This document shows, one piece after another, positions 1-7,275 of a stretch of DNA of 46,717 nt; the stretch's first letter is position 1; the number at the start of each line of letters is the position of its first letter. The notes beneath the pieces were generated by a model. It saw nothing but the letters and a program-made list of their open reading frames with translations, ran no database searches and was not told where the DNA came from. This stretch comes from a virus. The DNA is taken from positions 1 to 46,717 of the IMG/VR virus record IMGVR_UViG_3300012985_000014. One strand, 5' to 3'. The position numbers and the translations under genes were made by a program.

Positions 1-41
1 GGGTGGGGGGTTGGAACGCGGTCCGACAAAGCCCCGGGGGT

Positions 42-62
42 GGGGGGGGGGGGGGGGGGGGG
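42..62. other. Homopolymer G tract near the contig end
   Basis: An uninterrupted run of 21 G residues sits just before the terminal repeat. The matching place at the other end (about 46645-46672) is G-rich but broken up by T, A and C. The run is therefore more likely an assembly or sequencing artefact at the contig edge than real sequence. No gene is seen in 1-137. Confidence 0.6.
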
Positions 63-107
63 TACCCGGGCGTTTCCAAAAGCGGTGGCCCTACGTGAGT
101 GTGTAGA
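61..107 (+). repeat. Terminal repeat, left copy
   Basis: These 47 bases recur at 46671-46717, the last bases of the window, with a TTT to CCC difference at 73-75 as the only change. Such terminal redundancy is expected when a circular or circularly permuted genome is assembled. Joining the copies places the gene at 46112-46612 directly upstream of the late module. Confidence 0.85.
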
Positions 108-137
108 TTCGCCCTCTACAAAATTCCCACATCACCA

Positions 138-157
138 GGTGTACTTGACGGTACACT
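138..157 (+). promoter_or_regulatory. Palindrome and shared CTTGACG element before the late module
   Basis: An 18-base inverted repeat (GTGTAC, six bases, GTACAC) occupies 139-156, and TACACT at 152-157 could be a -10 box. That box ends six bases before the ATG at 164, so the transcript could be leaderless. The left part contains GGTGTACTTGACG (138-150), which matches GGTNNNCTTGACG. The same string recurs at 492-504 and 8216-8228, each time upstream of a gene start. No convincing -35 box is visible. Promoter or operator function is inferred. Confidence 0.4.
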
Positions 158-163
158 GCTGGC

Positions 164-436
164 ATGACCACGGGTGACTTCCAGGCCGAGTTGAGCCGCT
201 ACCTGCGCTGCGCCATCTGCCAGAAGCGCGTGGACTCGGTGAGCCGTGACGTCAATCTCTCCCGCCGCGAGGTGACCTACACGGCGCACTGCCACGGCAA
301 GTCGGAGGCGGTCTCGGTGCCCGGCGAACTACTCGACAACCTGGCGCACATCGACATTGCGCCTGCCTTCGCGGGTAACTTGCTCGCGGCCCCGGAGCGC
401 GGGCTGCTGTCCGCCATGCCCAACGCACGGCGCTGA
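164..436 (+). CDS. Small putative zinc protein, CHG family member 1
   Basis: This 90-residue protein has CAIC near residue 17 and CHG near residue 43, a plausible four-ligand metal site (C, C, C, H). The same arrangement, CxxC, then roughly 25-30 residues, then CHG and a hydrophobic strand, occurs in the products at 622-807, 1055-1375 and 2147-2410. The four therefore look like diverged copies of one family. The gene is first in the module that runs into the terminase. A possible -10 box ends six bases before the ATG, with no obvious Shine-Dalgarno. Function is not recognised. Confidence 0.75.
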   Translation: MTTGDFQAELSRYLRCAICQKRVDSVSRDVNLSRREVTYTAHCHGKSEAVSVPGELLDNLAHIDIAPAFAGNLLAAPERGLLSAMPNARR

Positions 437-458
437 CCGGGGCATAATTCCACGCCTT

Positions 459-473
459 GGGGCAAAATGCCCC
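459..473 (+). terminator. Hairpin after the first gene
   Basis: A perfect six-base-pair stem (GGGGCA / TGCCCC) with an AAA loop lies 23 bases after the preceding stop codon and is followed by GATTCTTCTT. The stem is GC-rich but the T tract is interrupted, so it may be only a weak terminator. The second CTTGACG element lies just downstream. Confidence 0.4.
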
Positions 474-491
474 GATTCTTCTTGACCGGGT

Positions 492-504
492 GGTGACCTT
501 GACG
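492..504 (+). promoter_or_regulatory. Second copy of the GGTNNNCTTGACG element
   Basis: GGTGACCTTGACG stands 13 bases before the ATG at 518 and matches the elements at 138-150 and 8216-8228. It follows the hairpin at 459-473, so this 81-base gap may end one transcript and start the next. No good -10 box accompanies it. Confidence 0.3.
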
Positions 505-517
505 TAACTACGTGGAG

Positions 518-625
518 ATGGTCGCCGAGGTCTTGCGCTTCATCGGGCTTTGTGCAGTGGCCTGGCTGGCGCTGCGGGCGGTGTACTGGGTCGTGCGGGG
601 GCTGACCAGCGGGGGTCAGTGGTGA
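518..625 (+). CDS. 35-residue single-pass membrane protein
   Basis: ATG at 518 opens a 35-codon frame ending at TGA 623-625. The product is one hydrophobic helix (residues about 5-29, rich in L, A, V, W) with an Arg before and after it. The next gene starts with GTG at 622 inside this stop codon (GTGA), the coupling used throughout this genome, which supports the frame. GGAG directly abuts the ATG, so the Shine-Dalgarno spacing is poor. Role unknown. Its place before packaging genes does not suggest lysis. Confidence 0.5.
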   Translation: MVAEVLRFIGLCAVAWLALRAVYWVVRGLTSGGQW

Positions 626-807
626 CCGTCGCCCAAATCCAGAAGCAGTCGGTCTGTCCGGTGTGCGGGAAGTCGCCTCCGCTCAAGGCCGTCGTCAAGG
701 ACGGAGACACGGTCGTCCTGACCGCAGAGTGCCACGGGTACGCGACGACCGTGCATCTCAAGAAACAGCACGTCACCGGGCCTCTGCCGCCGGAGTCAGC
801 CAATTGA
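622..807 (+). CDS. Small putative zinc protein, CHG family member 2
   Basis: A GTG start at 622 overlaps the preceding stop. The 61-residue product has CPVC near residue 12 and CHG near residue 38. The spacing and the following beta-strand-like stretch match the family described at 164-436. It is the shortest copy and has essentially only the metal-binding core. Function unknown. Confidence 0.7.
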   Translation: MTVAQIQKQSVCPVCGKSPPLKAVVKDGDTVVLTAECHGYATTVHLKKQHVTGPLPPESAN

Positions 808-1058
808 CCCCCGCCGCAATCGAAGCAGCCGCACGCGCCCTGCACCGGTTCAACGCGCCCCGGGTGGCGAACGACGTGGAGCCGTGGGAGTCGGTGCCTC
901 CGAACACGCAGGCGCGGTGGCGGAAGCAGGCTGAGCTTGCGTTGCTGGCGGCGGCCGAGACGACGCCGCTCCAGGTGGTGCAACTGCCGGCTCACGACCC
1001 GTTCGCGCGTCTCAGCCGGCCGAACATCGAGGCGGACGAGCCGCCGGAGGCTGCGTGA
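804..1058 (+). CDS. Hypothetical helical protein, TTG start
   Basis: The likely start is TTG at 804, overlapping the upstream TGA (TTGA). The 84-residue product opens with an alanine-rich helix and then has a W-E-S-V-P...R..W...AELALLAAA pattern. Short phage proteins with an N-terminal helix and a W/R-rich second helix often look like this. No catalytic or metal motif is visible. It lies between two CHG-family genes in the same overlapping chain. Function unknown. Confidence 0.65.
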   Translation: MTPAAIEAAARALHRFNAPRVANDVEPWESVPPNTQARWRKQAELALLAAAETTPLQVVQLPAHDPFARLSRPNIEADEPPEAA

Positions 1059-1375
1059 ATACCGCCCAGTGGACGGCTGGACTTCGGCAGTACCTCCCTC
1101 GGGGTGCCCGTTGCCTTAGCTGCGGGAAGCCGCCCGAGGAGACCGAGTTGCATCCAACGCCGCTCGGATGGCGCGCGGTGTTTTGGTGTCACGGCGCAGT
1201 CGAGTGGCTGGACATCAGCGAACTCGAACGCCCCGAGGACGTCGCTGCCCGCGCCAAGCGGCTATTCGCCAGGAGCATCGTGCAGCACGGCTGCCTTGGT
1301 CAGCCAGGAAGACTGCTGCGAGCGGCGCGCCCGCGTCCTCGTGGCCAGATGAACAGCGTTGGCCGTGGCGGATGA
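1055..1375 (+). CDS. Small putative zinc protein, CHG family member 3
   Basis: A GTG start at 1055 overlaps the preceding stop. The 106-residue protein carries CLSC near residue 21 and CHG near residue 46, followed by a V-E-W-L-D-I strand as in the other family members. The last 30 residues are basic and low in complexity and may reflect only an open frame. The 3' end overlaps the starts of the two following reading frames. Function unknown. Confidence 0.7.
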   Translation: MNTAQWTAGLRQYLPRGARCLSCGKPPEETELHPTPLGWRAVFWCHGAVEWLDISELERPEDVAARAKRLFARSIVQHGCLGQPGRLLRAARPRPRGQMNSVGRGG

Positions 1376-1568
1376 TGTCAGCCGGCAGCGACGACACCAG
1401 CTCGCCCGGGCAGCCGAGGGCTTCTGTCCTCGGGAAGGCTGTCGAAGCAAAACTGGCGGAACTCTCTGCGGGGACCACAAACGCGCGCATCGCACGTACG
1501 AAAGAGCGCGAAGAAAAGCGCGCCGCGAAGAAAAAGCGCGAGCGAGAAGCGCAGGCGGCGCGGAATGA
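1359..1568 (+). CDS. Possible overlapping small zinc-finger protein
   Basis: This frame begins TTG at 1359 (or GTG at 1365) and lies out of frame inside the start of the gene at 1372-1950. It encodes C-x4-C, then C-x2-H eight residues later, followed by a long Arg/Lys/Glu helix. Small phage zinc proteins commonly have this layout. Third-position G+C is lower here than in the competing frame. Either both frames are translated or one is an accident. The cysteine pattern is the only support. Confidence 0.4.
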   Translation: MAVADDVSRQRRHQLARAAEGFCPREGCRSKTGGTLCGDHKRAHRTYERARRKARREEKARARSAGGAE

Positions 1569-1950
1569 CGCCGTCAAGCAGCTGGCGAAGCTCACGAGGC
1601 AGCAGGAACTCGACGAGCAGGGGAAGATCATCGACAGCATCGCGCTTCGCGGGCTCAAGACGGCCGAGGGGCTGCTCATGAAGGCCGGCGACGAGGGCTA
1701 CAACGCCGACGCCGACGTGCCGCTGGCGGACGCGACGACCCGGAGTCACTTCGGGATGACGGTCTACAAGCAGATGATGGCGAAGCGGGTCGCCGACAAC
1801 GCCAACGCGACGAAGCTGGGCGTGGTGTTGCTTCAAGGGCGAATGGACGAGGCGGACTGGAACGCGGAGGCGCGGCGGGTGGACGAGGAGCAGCGCCGGG
1901 CGCACGCGATTGACGTGGCGGCCGAGATGGTCGCGGAGGATGGCGAGTAG
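1372..1950 (+). CDS. Coiled-coil protein in the small-terminase position
   Basis: The 192-residue product starts at ATGATG (1372/1375), overlapping the upstream stop. Residues about 40-85 are a charged Lys/Arg/Glu/Ala helix. The C-terminal half is a clean helical domain with no cysteines. It lies about 460 bases upstream of the large terminase gene, where many phages encode the small terminase subunit. A basic N-terminal region and helical oligomerisation domain would fit, but no diagnostic motif is visible. No start codon exists downstream of 1568 until 1678, so the N-terminus must overlap the alternative frame at 1359-1568. Confidence 0.6.
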   Translation: MMSAGSDDTSSPGQPRASVLGKAVEAKLAELSAGTTNARIARTKEREEKRAAKKKREREAQAARNDAVKQLAKLTRQQELDEQGKIIDSIALRGLKTAEGLLMKAGDEGYNADADVPLADATTRSHFGMTVYKQMMAKRVADNANATKLGVVLLQGRMDEADWNAEARRVDEEQRRAHAIDVAAEMVAEDGE

Positions 1951-2150
1951 TGGCTTACATCGACCACGGTTCGCAGCGCCCACCCGTCACGCCGCGCGAA
2001 GTAGTCGACGCGCTCGACCTGATCATCCGGTGGTACCGAGAGGACACGACCGGCCAGAACTGGCGCATCGACGTACAGCAAATGGAGAGCGACCGGGACG
2101 GCATGGCCGACTTGGTCTGGCCTGAGCGTCGCCCGAAGGAGCGAGAGTGA
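1950..2150 (+). CDS. Hypothetical 66-residue protein
   Basis: A GTG start at 1950 shares one base with the upstream TAG. The product has a short helix (V-V-D-A-L-D-L-I-I-R-W-Y) and a charged remainder, with no cysteines and no signal or membrane segment. It is kept in the overlapping chain leading to the terminase. Function not recognised. Confidence 0.6.
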   Translation: MAYIDHGSQRPPVTPREVVDALDLIIRWYREDTTGQNWRIDVQQMESDRDGMADLVWPERRPKERE

Positions 2151-2410
2151 TCGACTACTCCGTCCTCATCGACGGCAAGCCGCCGCCGTTCGTGATTCCG
2201 TTCTGCGCTTCGTGCGACATGCCGGTCGAGCTTTTCACGGTCCACCCCGTTCCCGAGCACGACGGCCAGCCGATGTTCGTCGCCGAGGCGTCCTGCCACG
2301 GCAAGACGTCGGGAATCATGATGCCAGTGACCGACTGGGAGAAGCTACAGGCGCTCGGCCACAAGCTGGTCCTGTTTCAGCGTCGGGAGGGCTTCGATTC
2401 CGTCCGCTGA
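2147..2410 (+). CDS. Small putative zinc protein, CHG family member 4
   Basis: The 87-residue protein starts with GTG at 2147, overlapping the preceding stop. It has CASC near residue 20 and CHG near residue 50 with hydrophobic strands on either side, like the members at 164, 622 and 1055. It is the best-formed and most compact family member and directly precedes the terminase gene (stop and next start are one base apart). A role in packaging or host takeover is possible but unproven. Confidence 0.7.
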   Translation: MIDYSVLIDGKPPPFVIPFCASCDMPVELFTVHPVPEHDGQPMFVAEASCHGKTSGIMMPVTDWEKLQALGHKLVLFQRREGFDSVR

Positions 2411-2411
2411 A

Positions 2412-3914
2412 GTGCGCTCTGTCGACGGCCGAGAGGTCGTCTGGGAGCCGCAACCACGGCAAGCGGTCGCTTTGTCGTGCCCGGCCTTCGAACTTTGCTA
2501 TGGCGGGGCAAAGGGGGGCGGAAAAACTGACTTCCTGGTCATGGCGTGCGTCGCGCAACTCGCCCTTTGCCACGCGAAGTGGCTCGCGACGAAGCGAAAG
2601 CAGCGCGGGCGCTACATCATCTTCCGAAAGAACGTCAAGAACCTCGCGGACATCATCCAGCGCGCCGAGGAGCTCTATCCGGTCATTGATCCGGGCGCGA
2701 AATGGAACGTCATGGAGAAGCGCTGGACGTTCACGAGCGGCTACAAGGTCGATTTCGCGCACCTCGACGGCCCGAACGACCACCTTGGCTATCACGGCCA
2801 GGAATTGACCGGAGTGGGCATCGACCAAGCCGAGGAAATCGCCAACGAGGTGCGCCTGTTCCTGGTGATGCAGGTCCGATCGAAGGACGCCGACATGCGG
2901 AAGCTGCTTTTCGTGCGCTACACGGCGAATCCGGGCGGCCCGCACGCGGAATGGGTGAAGAGAGACTTTATTCAGGGCTGTCGCCCGCACAACACGGTGA
3001 TCAAGTCGACGGTCAAGCTCCGAAACGGCACCCCGCGCGAGGTGACGAAGGCTTTCGTACCCGCCACGCTCTACGACAACAAGTACCTAGCCTCTGACGG
3101 AACGTACGAGGCCAACATGATGGCGCTTCCTGAGCACCTTCGCCGGATGTACCTCGAAGGCGACTGGGACGTTGTCATCGGCGCCTACTTCGCGAACCTG
3201 TGGAGCCGCGACCTGCATGTCATCCCGTCGTTTTCCATCCCCGGGCACTGGCCCATCAAGTTCGGCCTCGACTGGGGCACCACGGCGCCAGCCTGCACGC
3301 TCTGGGGCACGCGCGACAACGACGGCAACGTCTACATCATCGACGAGCTGTGGCGACCCGGCATCACCGGCCGCACGTACGGCGCGGCGATGCTGAAGCG
3401 CCTGGAACTCCAGAAGTGGAGCGTCGAACGCAAGTGGACCGCCAAGGACATGTACGGGCTCATCGACCGCCAGGCCATGGCAGCGACCGCCGCCGACGTC
3501 GGGAGCGGCGGCTCTGCCACGCCAGCGGCCGGCATTCAGTGGTGCGGGTGGCGCATCTTCCCCGCGAACAAGGACCGCGCGGCCGGGAACGAGCAAGTGC
3601 TGGAGCGACTGCTCAAGAAGCCGAACGGAAAGCCGTCGCTGTTCATCTTCGGCGACCGCTGCCCGAATCTGATCCGAACGCTGCCCGTGCTGATGTCCGA
3701 CCCGCGCAACCCGGAAGACGTCGACCCCGATGCCCCGGATGACCACGCGTTCGATGCGCTGAAATACCTGCTGCTCGACTGGCCCGTGCAGGGAACGCGC
3801 CCGAAGGACAAGCAGGGCGACCAGGACGTCGAGCGTTGGCTCGCGATGGCTGCTCGACGGAAAGAACTATCTGAATCGCCCGGTGACACCATCACCACGG
3901 GCTACGGAGACTGA
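2412..3914 (+). CDS. terL: Terminase large subunit
   Basis: This 500-residue ATP-driven DNA-packaging motor cuts concatemeric phage DNA and pumps it through the portal. The ATPase domain has a Walker A site GGAKGGGKT at residues 31-39 and a Walker B-like segment GVGIDQAEE at about 134-142. The coupling motif TANPGG follows at 171-176 with W-V-K after it. The nuclease half begins around FGLDWGTT (Asp near 287) and ends with D-D-H-A-F-D-A-L-K-Y, the usual C-terminal Asp-containing motif. Length is normal. Start is GTG at 2412 and the portal gene follows after two bases. Confidence 0.95.
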   Translation: MRSVDGREVVWEPQPRQAVALSCPAFELCYGGAKGGGKTDFLVMACVAQLALCHAKWLATKRKQRGRYIIFRKNVKNLADIIQRAEELYPVIDPGAKWNVMEKRWTFTSGYKVDFAHLDGPNDHLGYHGQELTGVGIDQAEEIANEVRLFLVMQVRSKDADMRKLLFVRYTANPGGPHAEWVKRDFIQGCRPHNTVIKSTVKLRNGTPREVTKAFVPATLYDNKYLASDGTYEANMMALPEHLRRMYLEGDWDVVIGAYFANLWSRDLHVIPSFSIPGHWPIKFGLDWGTTAPACTLWGTRDNDGNVYIIDELWRPGITGRTYGAAMLKRLELQKWSVERKWTAKDMYGLIDRQAMAATAADVGSGGSATPAAGIQWCGWRIFPANKDRAAGNEQVLERLLKKPNGKPSLFIFGDRCPNLIRTLPVLMSDPRNPEDVDPDAPDDHAFDALKYLLLDWPVQGTRPKDKQGDQDVERWLAMAARRKELSESPGDTITTGYGD

Positions 3915-3916
3915 AC

Positions 3917-6259
3917 ATGGACATGCCCCCTCTCGACCAGCCTCCCGCCGACGACGCCCCGCCCGACGTTGGCGCGCTCACCGTCCAGTTGCAGCCTCCG
4001 CGCGCCGCCCCCGTCGCCGGCAAGCCGTCCGAAGACACCAACATGGTCCCGTCGCTCAACGAGGAGGAGCAGAAGAAGCTCGTCGAGCAAGTGATACGGG
4101 ACTTCGACGCTGACGTCGACAGCCGCGAGCCTCGAATGCGCCGGCTGAAAGAGGCACAGGGCCTCTACGCCTCCGTCATGAAGGCGAAGTCATTCCCCTT
4201 CAAGAACGCCGCCAACGTGAACCTGCCATTGCTTGCGCGCCCGTGGCTCCAGATTCAGGGGCGCCTCTACGACATGGTCTGGCCGGCCGACGGCAAGGTC
4301 TTCTACTCGTCGTTCACGTCCATCAGCGACGCGCCAGTTGCCGCCGCGACGGAGACGTTCGGCAACAGCTACATCCGCCACAAAATGCCCGAGATGTCCC
4401 AGGGCATGGACGACACGCTCCACCAGACGTGCGGCTACGGCTCGGGGTTCCGGAAGACGTACTGGAACAGCTACGAGGGCCGTGTCTGCTCCGACTGGAT
4501 TCCCATCGAGGACTTCGTCGTCGCCCACGGCCAGCGCAGCCAGGACCCGTCGATGCGCGACGTCCCGCGCTACACCCACGTGCAGCGCCCCACCTACTTC
4601 AAGATGGAGGGATACTCCGACAAGGGCATCTACGCCAACTTCGACCTGGTCAAACTGACCGCTCCCGACCAGAAGGCCGACAGCGAGTTCAAGCAGCAGC
4701 TCGCGAAAATCGACGGCCACAGCGCCTCGACGAGCGAAACCACCATCGAGTCGCAAGAGCGGATGGTGCTGGAGCAGTACTTCGAGTGGCGCACGCCCGA
4801 CGCGCCAGACGTACACCCCGCTTTCGACGGCAAGCCCCACGCCGTTGTCGCGACCGTCGATGAGCAGTCGCGCACGCTTCTGCGCCTCATCATCCGCGAG
4901 GAGCCCGACCCCGACGATTTCGCGCGCTTCACGAAGGAACAAGCCGCATTCGACGGGCACATGCAGCAGCTCGAGGCGTTCGTTCGCGAGGCGCAGGCCG
5001 CGCAGACGGTGCAGGACGCTGCCGCCGCTGCTGGCCTGCCGGTAGATCCGAACTTCCAGCCTCCGCAACCTCCTGCGCCGCCGCCCGGCCTGAAGACCGA
5101 CGAATCAGGCATGCCGACGCCGCCCGAGCCTCAGCGCGTGCGGCCTATCAGCCTGTTCACGCACTACCGCGCGTTCCCCTCGGAGGGCTTCTACGGCCTC
5201 GGCCTCTGCGACTTCATGTCGGGGGCGAACAAGGCCGTGAACACGATGCTCAACCAGACCATCGACCGCGGCACGCTCCAAATCAGCATGCCGGGGTTCA
5301 TCTCGGCGCAGCTGAAGGGGCAGCGCGGCGCCATCAACGTCCAGCCGGGCGAGATGATCGAAGTCGACGCGCCCATGGGCTCGCTGAAAGACGGGATGTT
5401 CTTCCCGCAGTTCCCGCCCGCCGACCCGTCGCTGATGCGGACGGTGCAGCTGCTCCTCGAAGAGTCGGACAAGATGGTCGCCAGCTCCGACATGATGAGC
5501 GGGCAGACCTCGGGGGCGAACCGCACCGCGAAGGAAGCGCAAATCCTCAGCGAGCAGATGATGATGCAAATCACCGTCCTTGCGAGGCGCATCAAGGAAG
5601 CCTTCAAGCACGAGCTGGACAAAATCTGGCGGTGCTGGGGCGTGTTCCTTCCCGACGAGGAAGTCGTCGACCTCATCGGCCACGACAACGAGCCGACGCA
5701 GGTTCGCATCGGCCGCGCGATGTTCACGCCGAACGCGCACGTCACGCCCGCCGCCGACCCGCGCACCAAGACGCAGCGCCGCGAGGAGGCGATGCAGGTA
5801 TTCGGGCTCGTGACGAACAACCCGTACCTGATGAACCAGCCGCCGCCAGTGCGCGACGCGCTGATGCGCCAGGTAACCGAGGACGTGCTGCGCGTCCACG
5901 GCGCCGAGAAGCTGGTCAAGCTGCTCCCGCCGCCCGAGCCCGTGCAACCGCCGCCCCCTCCCCCGCCAGCGCCGTACTGGGAGGAAAACGCGAGCTTCGT
6001 CCGTGGCCAGGACCATCCCGTGCACAAGGATGACAACGACCAAGAGCACATTGCCGGGCACATGAGCATCAAGAACGGCCCGGCCGGCGCGGTCATGGAC
6101 AAGGCAGGGAAGGACATGCTCGACCGCCACATCAGGTTCCACGTGGCACAGGACATTGAGAAGACCGGCCAGAAGGTGCAGCAGCTTCATCAGCACTTGA
6201 TGGGCGGGACGGTACAGCCGGCGCCGATGCCTCCGATGATGAACGGAGCGCCGCAGTGA
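3917..6259 (+). CDS. Portal protein
   Basis: This 780-residue protein forms the ring at one capsid vertex through which DNA passes. Characteristic features are the N-terminal helical region, the segment F-P-F-K-N-A-A-N-V-N-L-P-L near residue 95, and the F-Y-G-L-G motif near residue 420. A long helix with R-T-A-K-E-A near 540 fits the stem and crown of large podoviral portals. A proline-rich stretch near 675-690 leads to a His-rich tail (H-I-A-G-H, H-I-R-F-H). Size and position after the terminase support the call. Confidence 0.9.
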   Translation: MDMPPLDQPPADDAPPDVGALTVQLQPPRAAPVAGKPSEDTNMVPSLNEEEQKKLVEQVIRDFDADVDSREPRMRRLKEAQGLYASVMKAKSFPFKNAANVNLPLLARPWLQIQGRLYDMVWPADGKVFYSSFTSISDAPVAAATETFGNSYIRHKMPEMSQGMDDTLHQTCGYGSGFRKTYWNSYEGRVCSDWIPIEDFVVAHGQRSQDPSMRDVPRYTHVQRPTYFKMEGYSDKGIYANFDLVKLTAPDQKADSEFKQQLAKIDGHSASTSETTIESQERMVLEQYFEWRTPDAPDVHPAFDGKPHAVVATVDEQSRTLLRLIIREEPDPDDFARFTKEQAAFDGHMQQLEAFVREAQAAQTVQDAAAAAGLPVDPNFQPPQPPAPPPGLKTDESGMPTPPEPQRVRPISLFTHYRAFPSEGFYGLGLCDFMSGANKAVNTMLNQTIDRGTLQISMPGFISAQLKGQRGAINVQPGEMIEVDAPMGSLKDGMFFPQFPPADPSLMRTVQLLLEESDKMVASSDMMSGQTSGANRTAKEAQILSEQMMMQITVLARRIKEAFKHELDKIWRCWGVFLPDEEVVDLIGHDNEPTQVRIGRAMFTPNAHVTPAADPRTKTQRREEAMQVFGLVTNNPYLMNQPPPVRDALMRQVTEDVLRVHGAEKLVKLLPPPEPVQPPPPPPPAPYWEENASFVRGQDHPVHKDDNDQEHIAGHMSIKNGPAGAVMDKAGKDMLDRHIRFHVAQDIEKTGQKVQQLHQHLMGGTVQPAPMPPMMNGAPQ

Positions 6260-6441
6260 CCGACGTCGAATACACGTTGTCGCGCGAACGAGAAGAAGAG
6301 GTGGCGTCGCGGATGCCGTCCGGATGTGAGCACGACCTAACGCAGGTGGACACGCACCCATCGATGGGGCGCGCGTTGCAATGTCGGCTTTGTAAGTGCT
6401 GGCAGTGGGAATTTCCTCTCTACCGAGGAGCGCCGCAGTGA
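6256..6441 (+). CDS. Small putative zinc protein
   Basis: The 61-residue product starts with GTG at 6256, overlapping the portal stop. It has C-x-H near residue 24 and C-x2-C near residue 43 before a W-Q-W-E-F strand. This C..H...CxxC plan resembles the insertion in the GroES-like protein two genes downstream (C-x5-H-x16-C-x2-C). Function unknown. Confidence 0.65.
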   Translation: MTDVEYTLSREREEEVASRMPSGCEHDLTQVDTHPSMGRALQCRLCKCWQWEFPLYRGAPQ

Positions 6442-6734
6442 CCCGCCCCCGCTGGCTGTCCCTCGACGGCAAGGCCATGGCCGAAATTCGCGAGTTGCCC
6501 GCGATCCAGATGCTCACCGAGTGGCTGGAGTGGGAACGCGCGGCCGCGCTGGAACTCGTCCACGAAGCGACCGTCATGAAGGAAGACCCAGCCCTACGGT
6601 CGGGAACCGTCATCGCCATCGACCACATCTTGAAGTCGTTGCACACGCCGCTGGCGATTGCCGACTTGCCCGAAGAAAAGTTCAAAGACCCGGCCCGTAG
6701 GCCATCGCGAAAGGACGAAGATGCTGAAGTTTGA
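6438..6734 (+). CDS. Hypothetical helical protein between portal and co-chaperonin
   Basis: A GTG start at 6438 overlaps the previous stop, and the gene runs 14 bases into the next one. The 98 residues are mainly two amphipathic helices (around residues 20-50 and 55-70) with a charged tail. There is no recognisable domain. Position suggests a head-assembly role, by inference only. Confidence 0.6.
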   Translation: MTRPRWLSLDGKAMAEIRELPAIQMLTEWLEWERAAALELVHEATVMKEDPALRSGTVIAIDHILKSLHTPLAIADLPEEKFKDPARRPSRKDEDAEV

Positions 6735-7275
6735 CGAGTTGCCGTCGGTCCCGCTCAACGACCGAATCATGGTCCGGCAGGACGAGCCGCCCGAGGAGTC
6801 AGTGGGCGGGATTCTCATCCCGCAGGCGGCGCAGATTCAGGCGCGGACAGGCACCATCCTGTCGGCGGGCCTGCGCGCGATGGACATTATGTTCGACAAC
6901 GGCGAGCAAATCGGCGACCGCATCGAGTTCGGCCAGTTCGCGGGCGTCTGGGAGGAGTGGGACCACATCGTAAAGGCGGGCAAGAAGATGTGCCCCGACG
7001 GCGTGGATCACGCGTGGGCGCGGCGCCCTGCTCCCGGCTACCGCTCCGAGGCGTACGAGTGCGACGCGTGCGGCGCCATCCGTCACCGCGAGCCGATTCT
7101 CATCATGAACGTCGGCGACATCCTGACGAACATCACCAAGGCCGAGCGCATCCGCAGCGGAGAACTGACGCTGAAGCGCTACGAGAACCCGACCGTGCAC
7201 AAGTACGAGCGCGCCAACGCCGCTCCCATCGACACGACCGCCAACCCCACCAACGGAGTGACCTATGCTGCTTGA
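6721..7275 (+). CDS. GroES-like co-chaperonin with zinc-site insertion
   Basis: The 184-residue product starts L-K-F-D-E-L-P-S-V-P-L-N-D-R-I. It carries the GroES mobile-loop signature S-V-G-G-I-L-I-P at about residues 27-34, then G-T-I-L-S-A-G, G-D-R-I-E-F-G and a closing strand I-L-I-M-N-V-G-D-I-L (126-135). This is the order of GroES strands. Between the last two lies an insertion of about 40 residues with C91, H97, C114 and C117, a likely zinc ribbon. The tail after 140 is also extra. Phage co-chaperonins such as T4 gp31 help the host GroEL fold capsid protein, and the gene sits between portal and capsid genes. Start chosen at ATG 6721 for the GroES alignment. Confidence 0.8.
   Translation: MLKFDELPSVPLNDRIMVRQDEPPEESVGGILIPQAAQIQARTGTILSAGLRAMDIMFDNGEQIGDRIEFGQFAGVWEEWDHIVKAGKKMCPDGVDHAWARRPAPGYRSEAYECDACGAIRHREPILIMNVGDILTNITKAERIRSGELTLKRYENPTVHKYERANAAPIDTTANPTNGVTYAA

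Noticed and set aside
3087-3746. 219-codon minus-strand frame in the terminase gene
   Set aside because: Fully antisense to the clear terminase nuclease domain, with no independent support.
5105-6685. 526-codon open frame on the minus strand
   Set aside because: Antisense to the portal gene. Composition (Arg, His, Val, Leu blocks) is that of a shadow frame.
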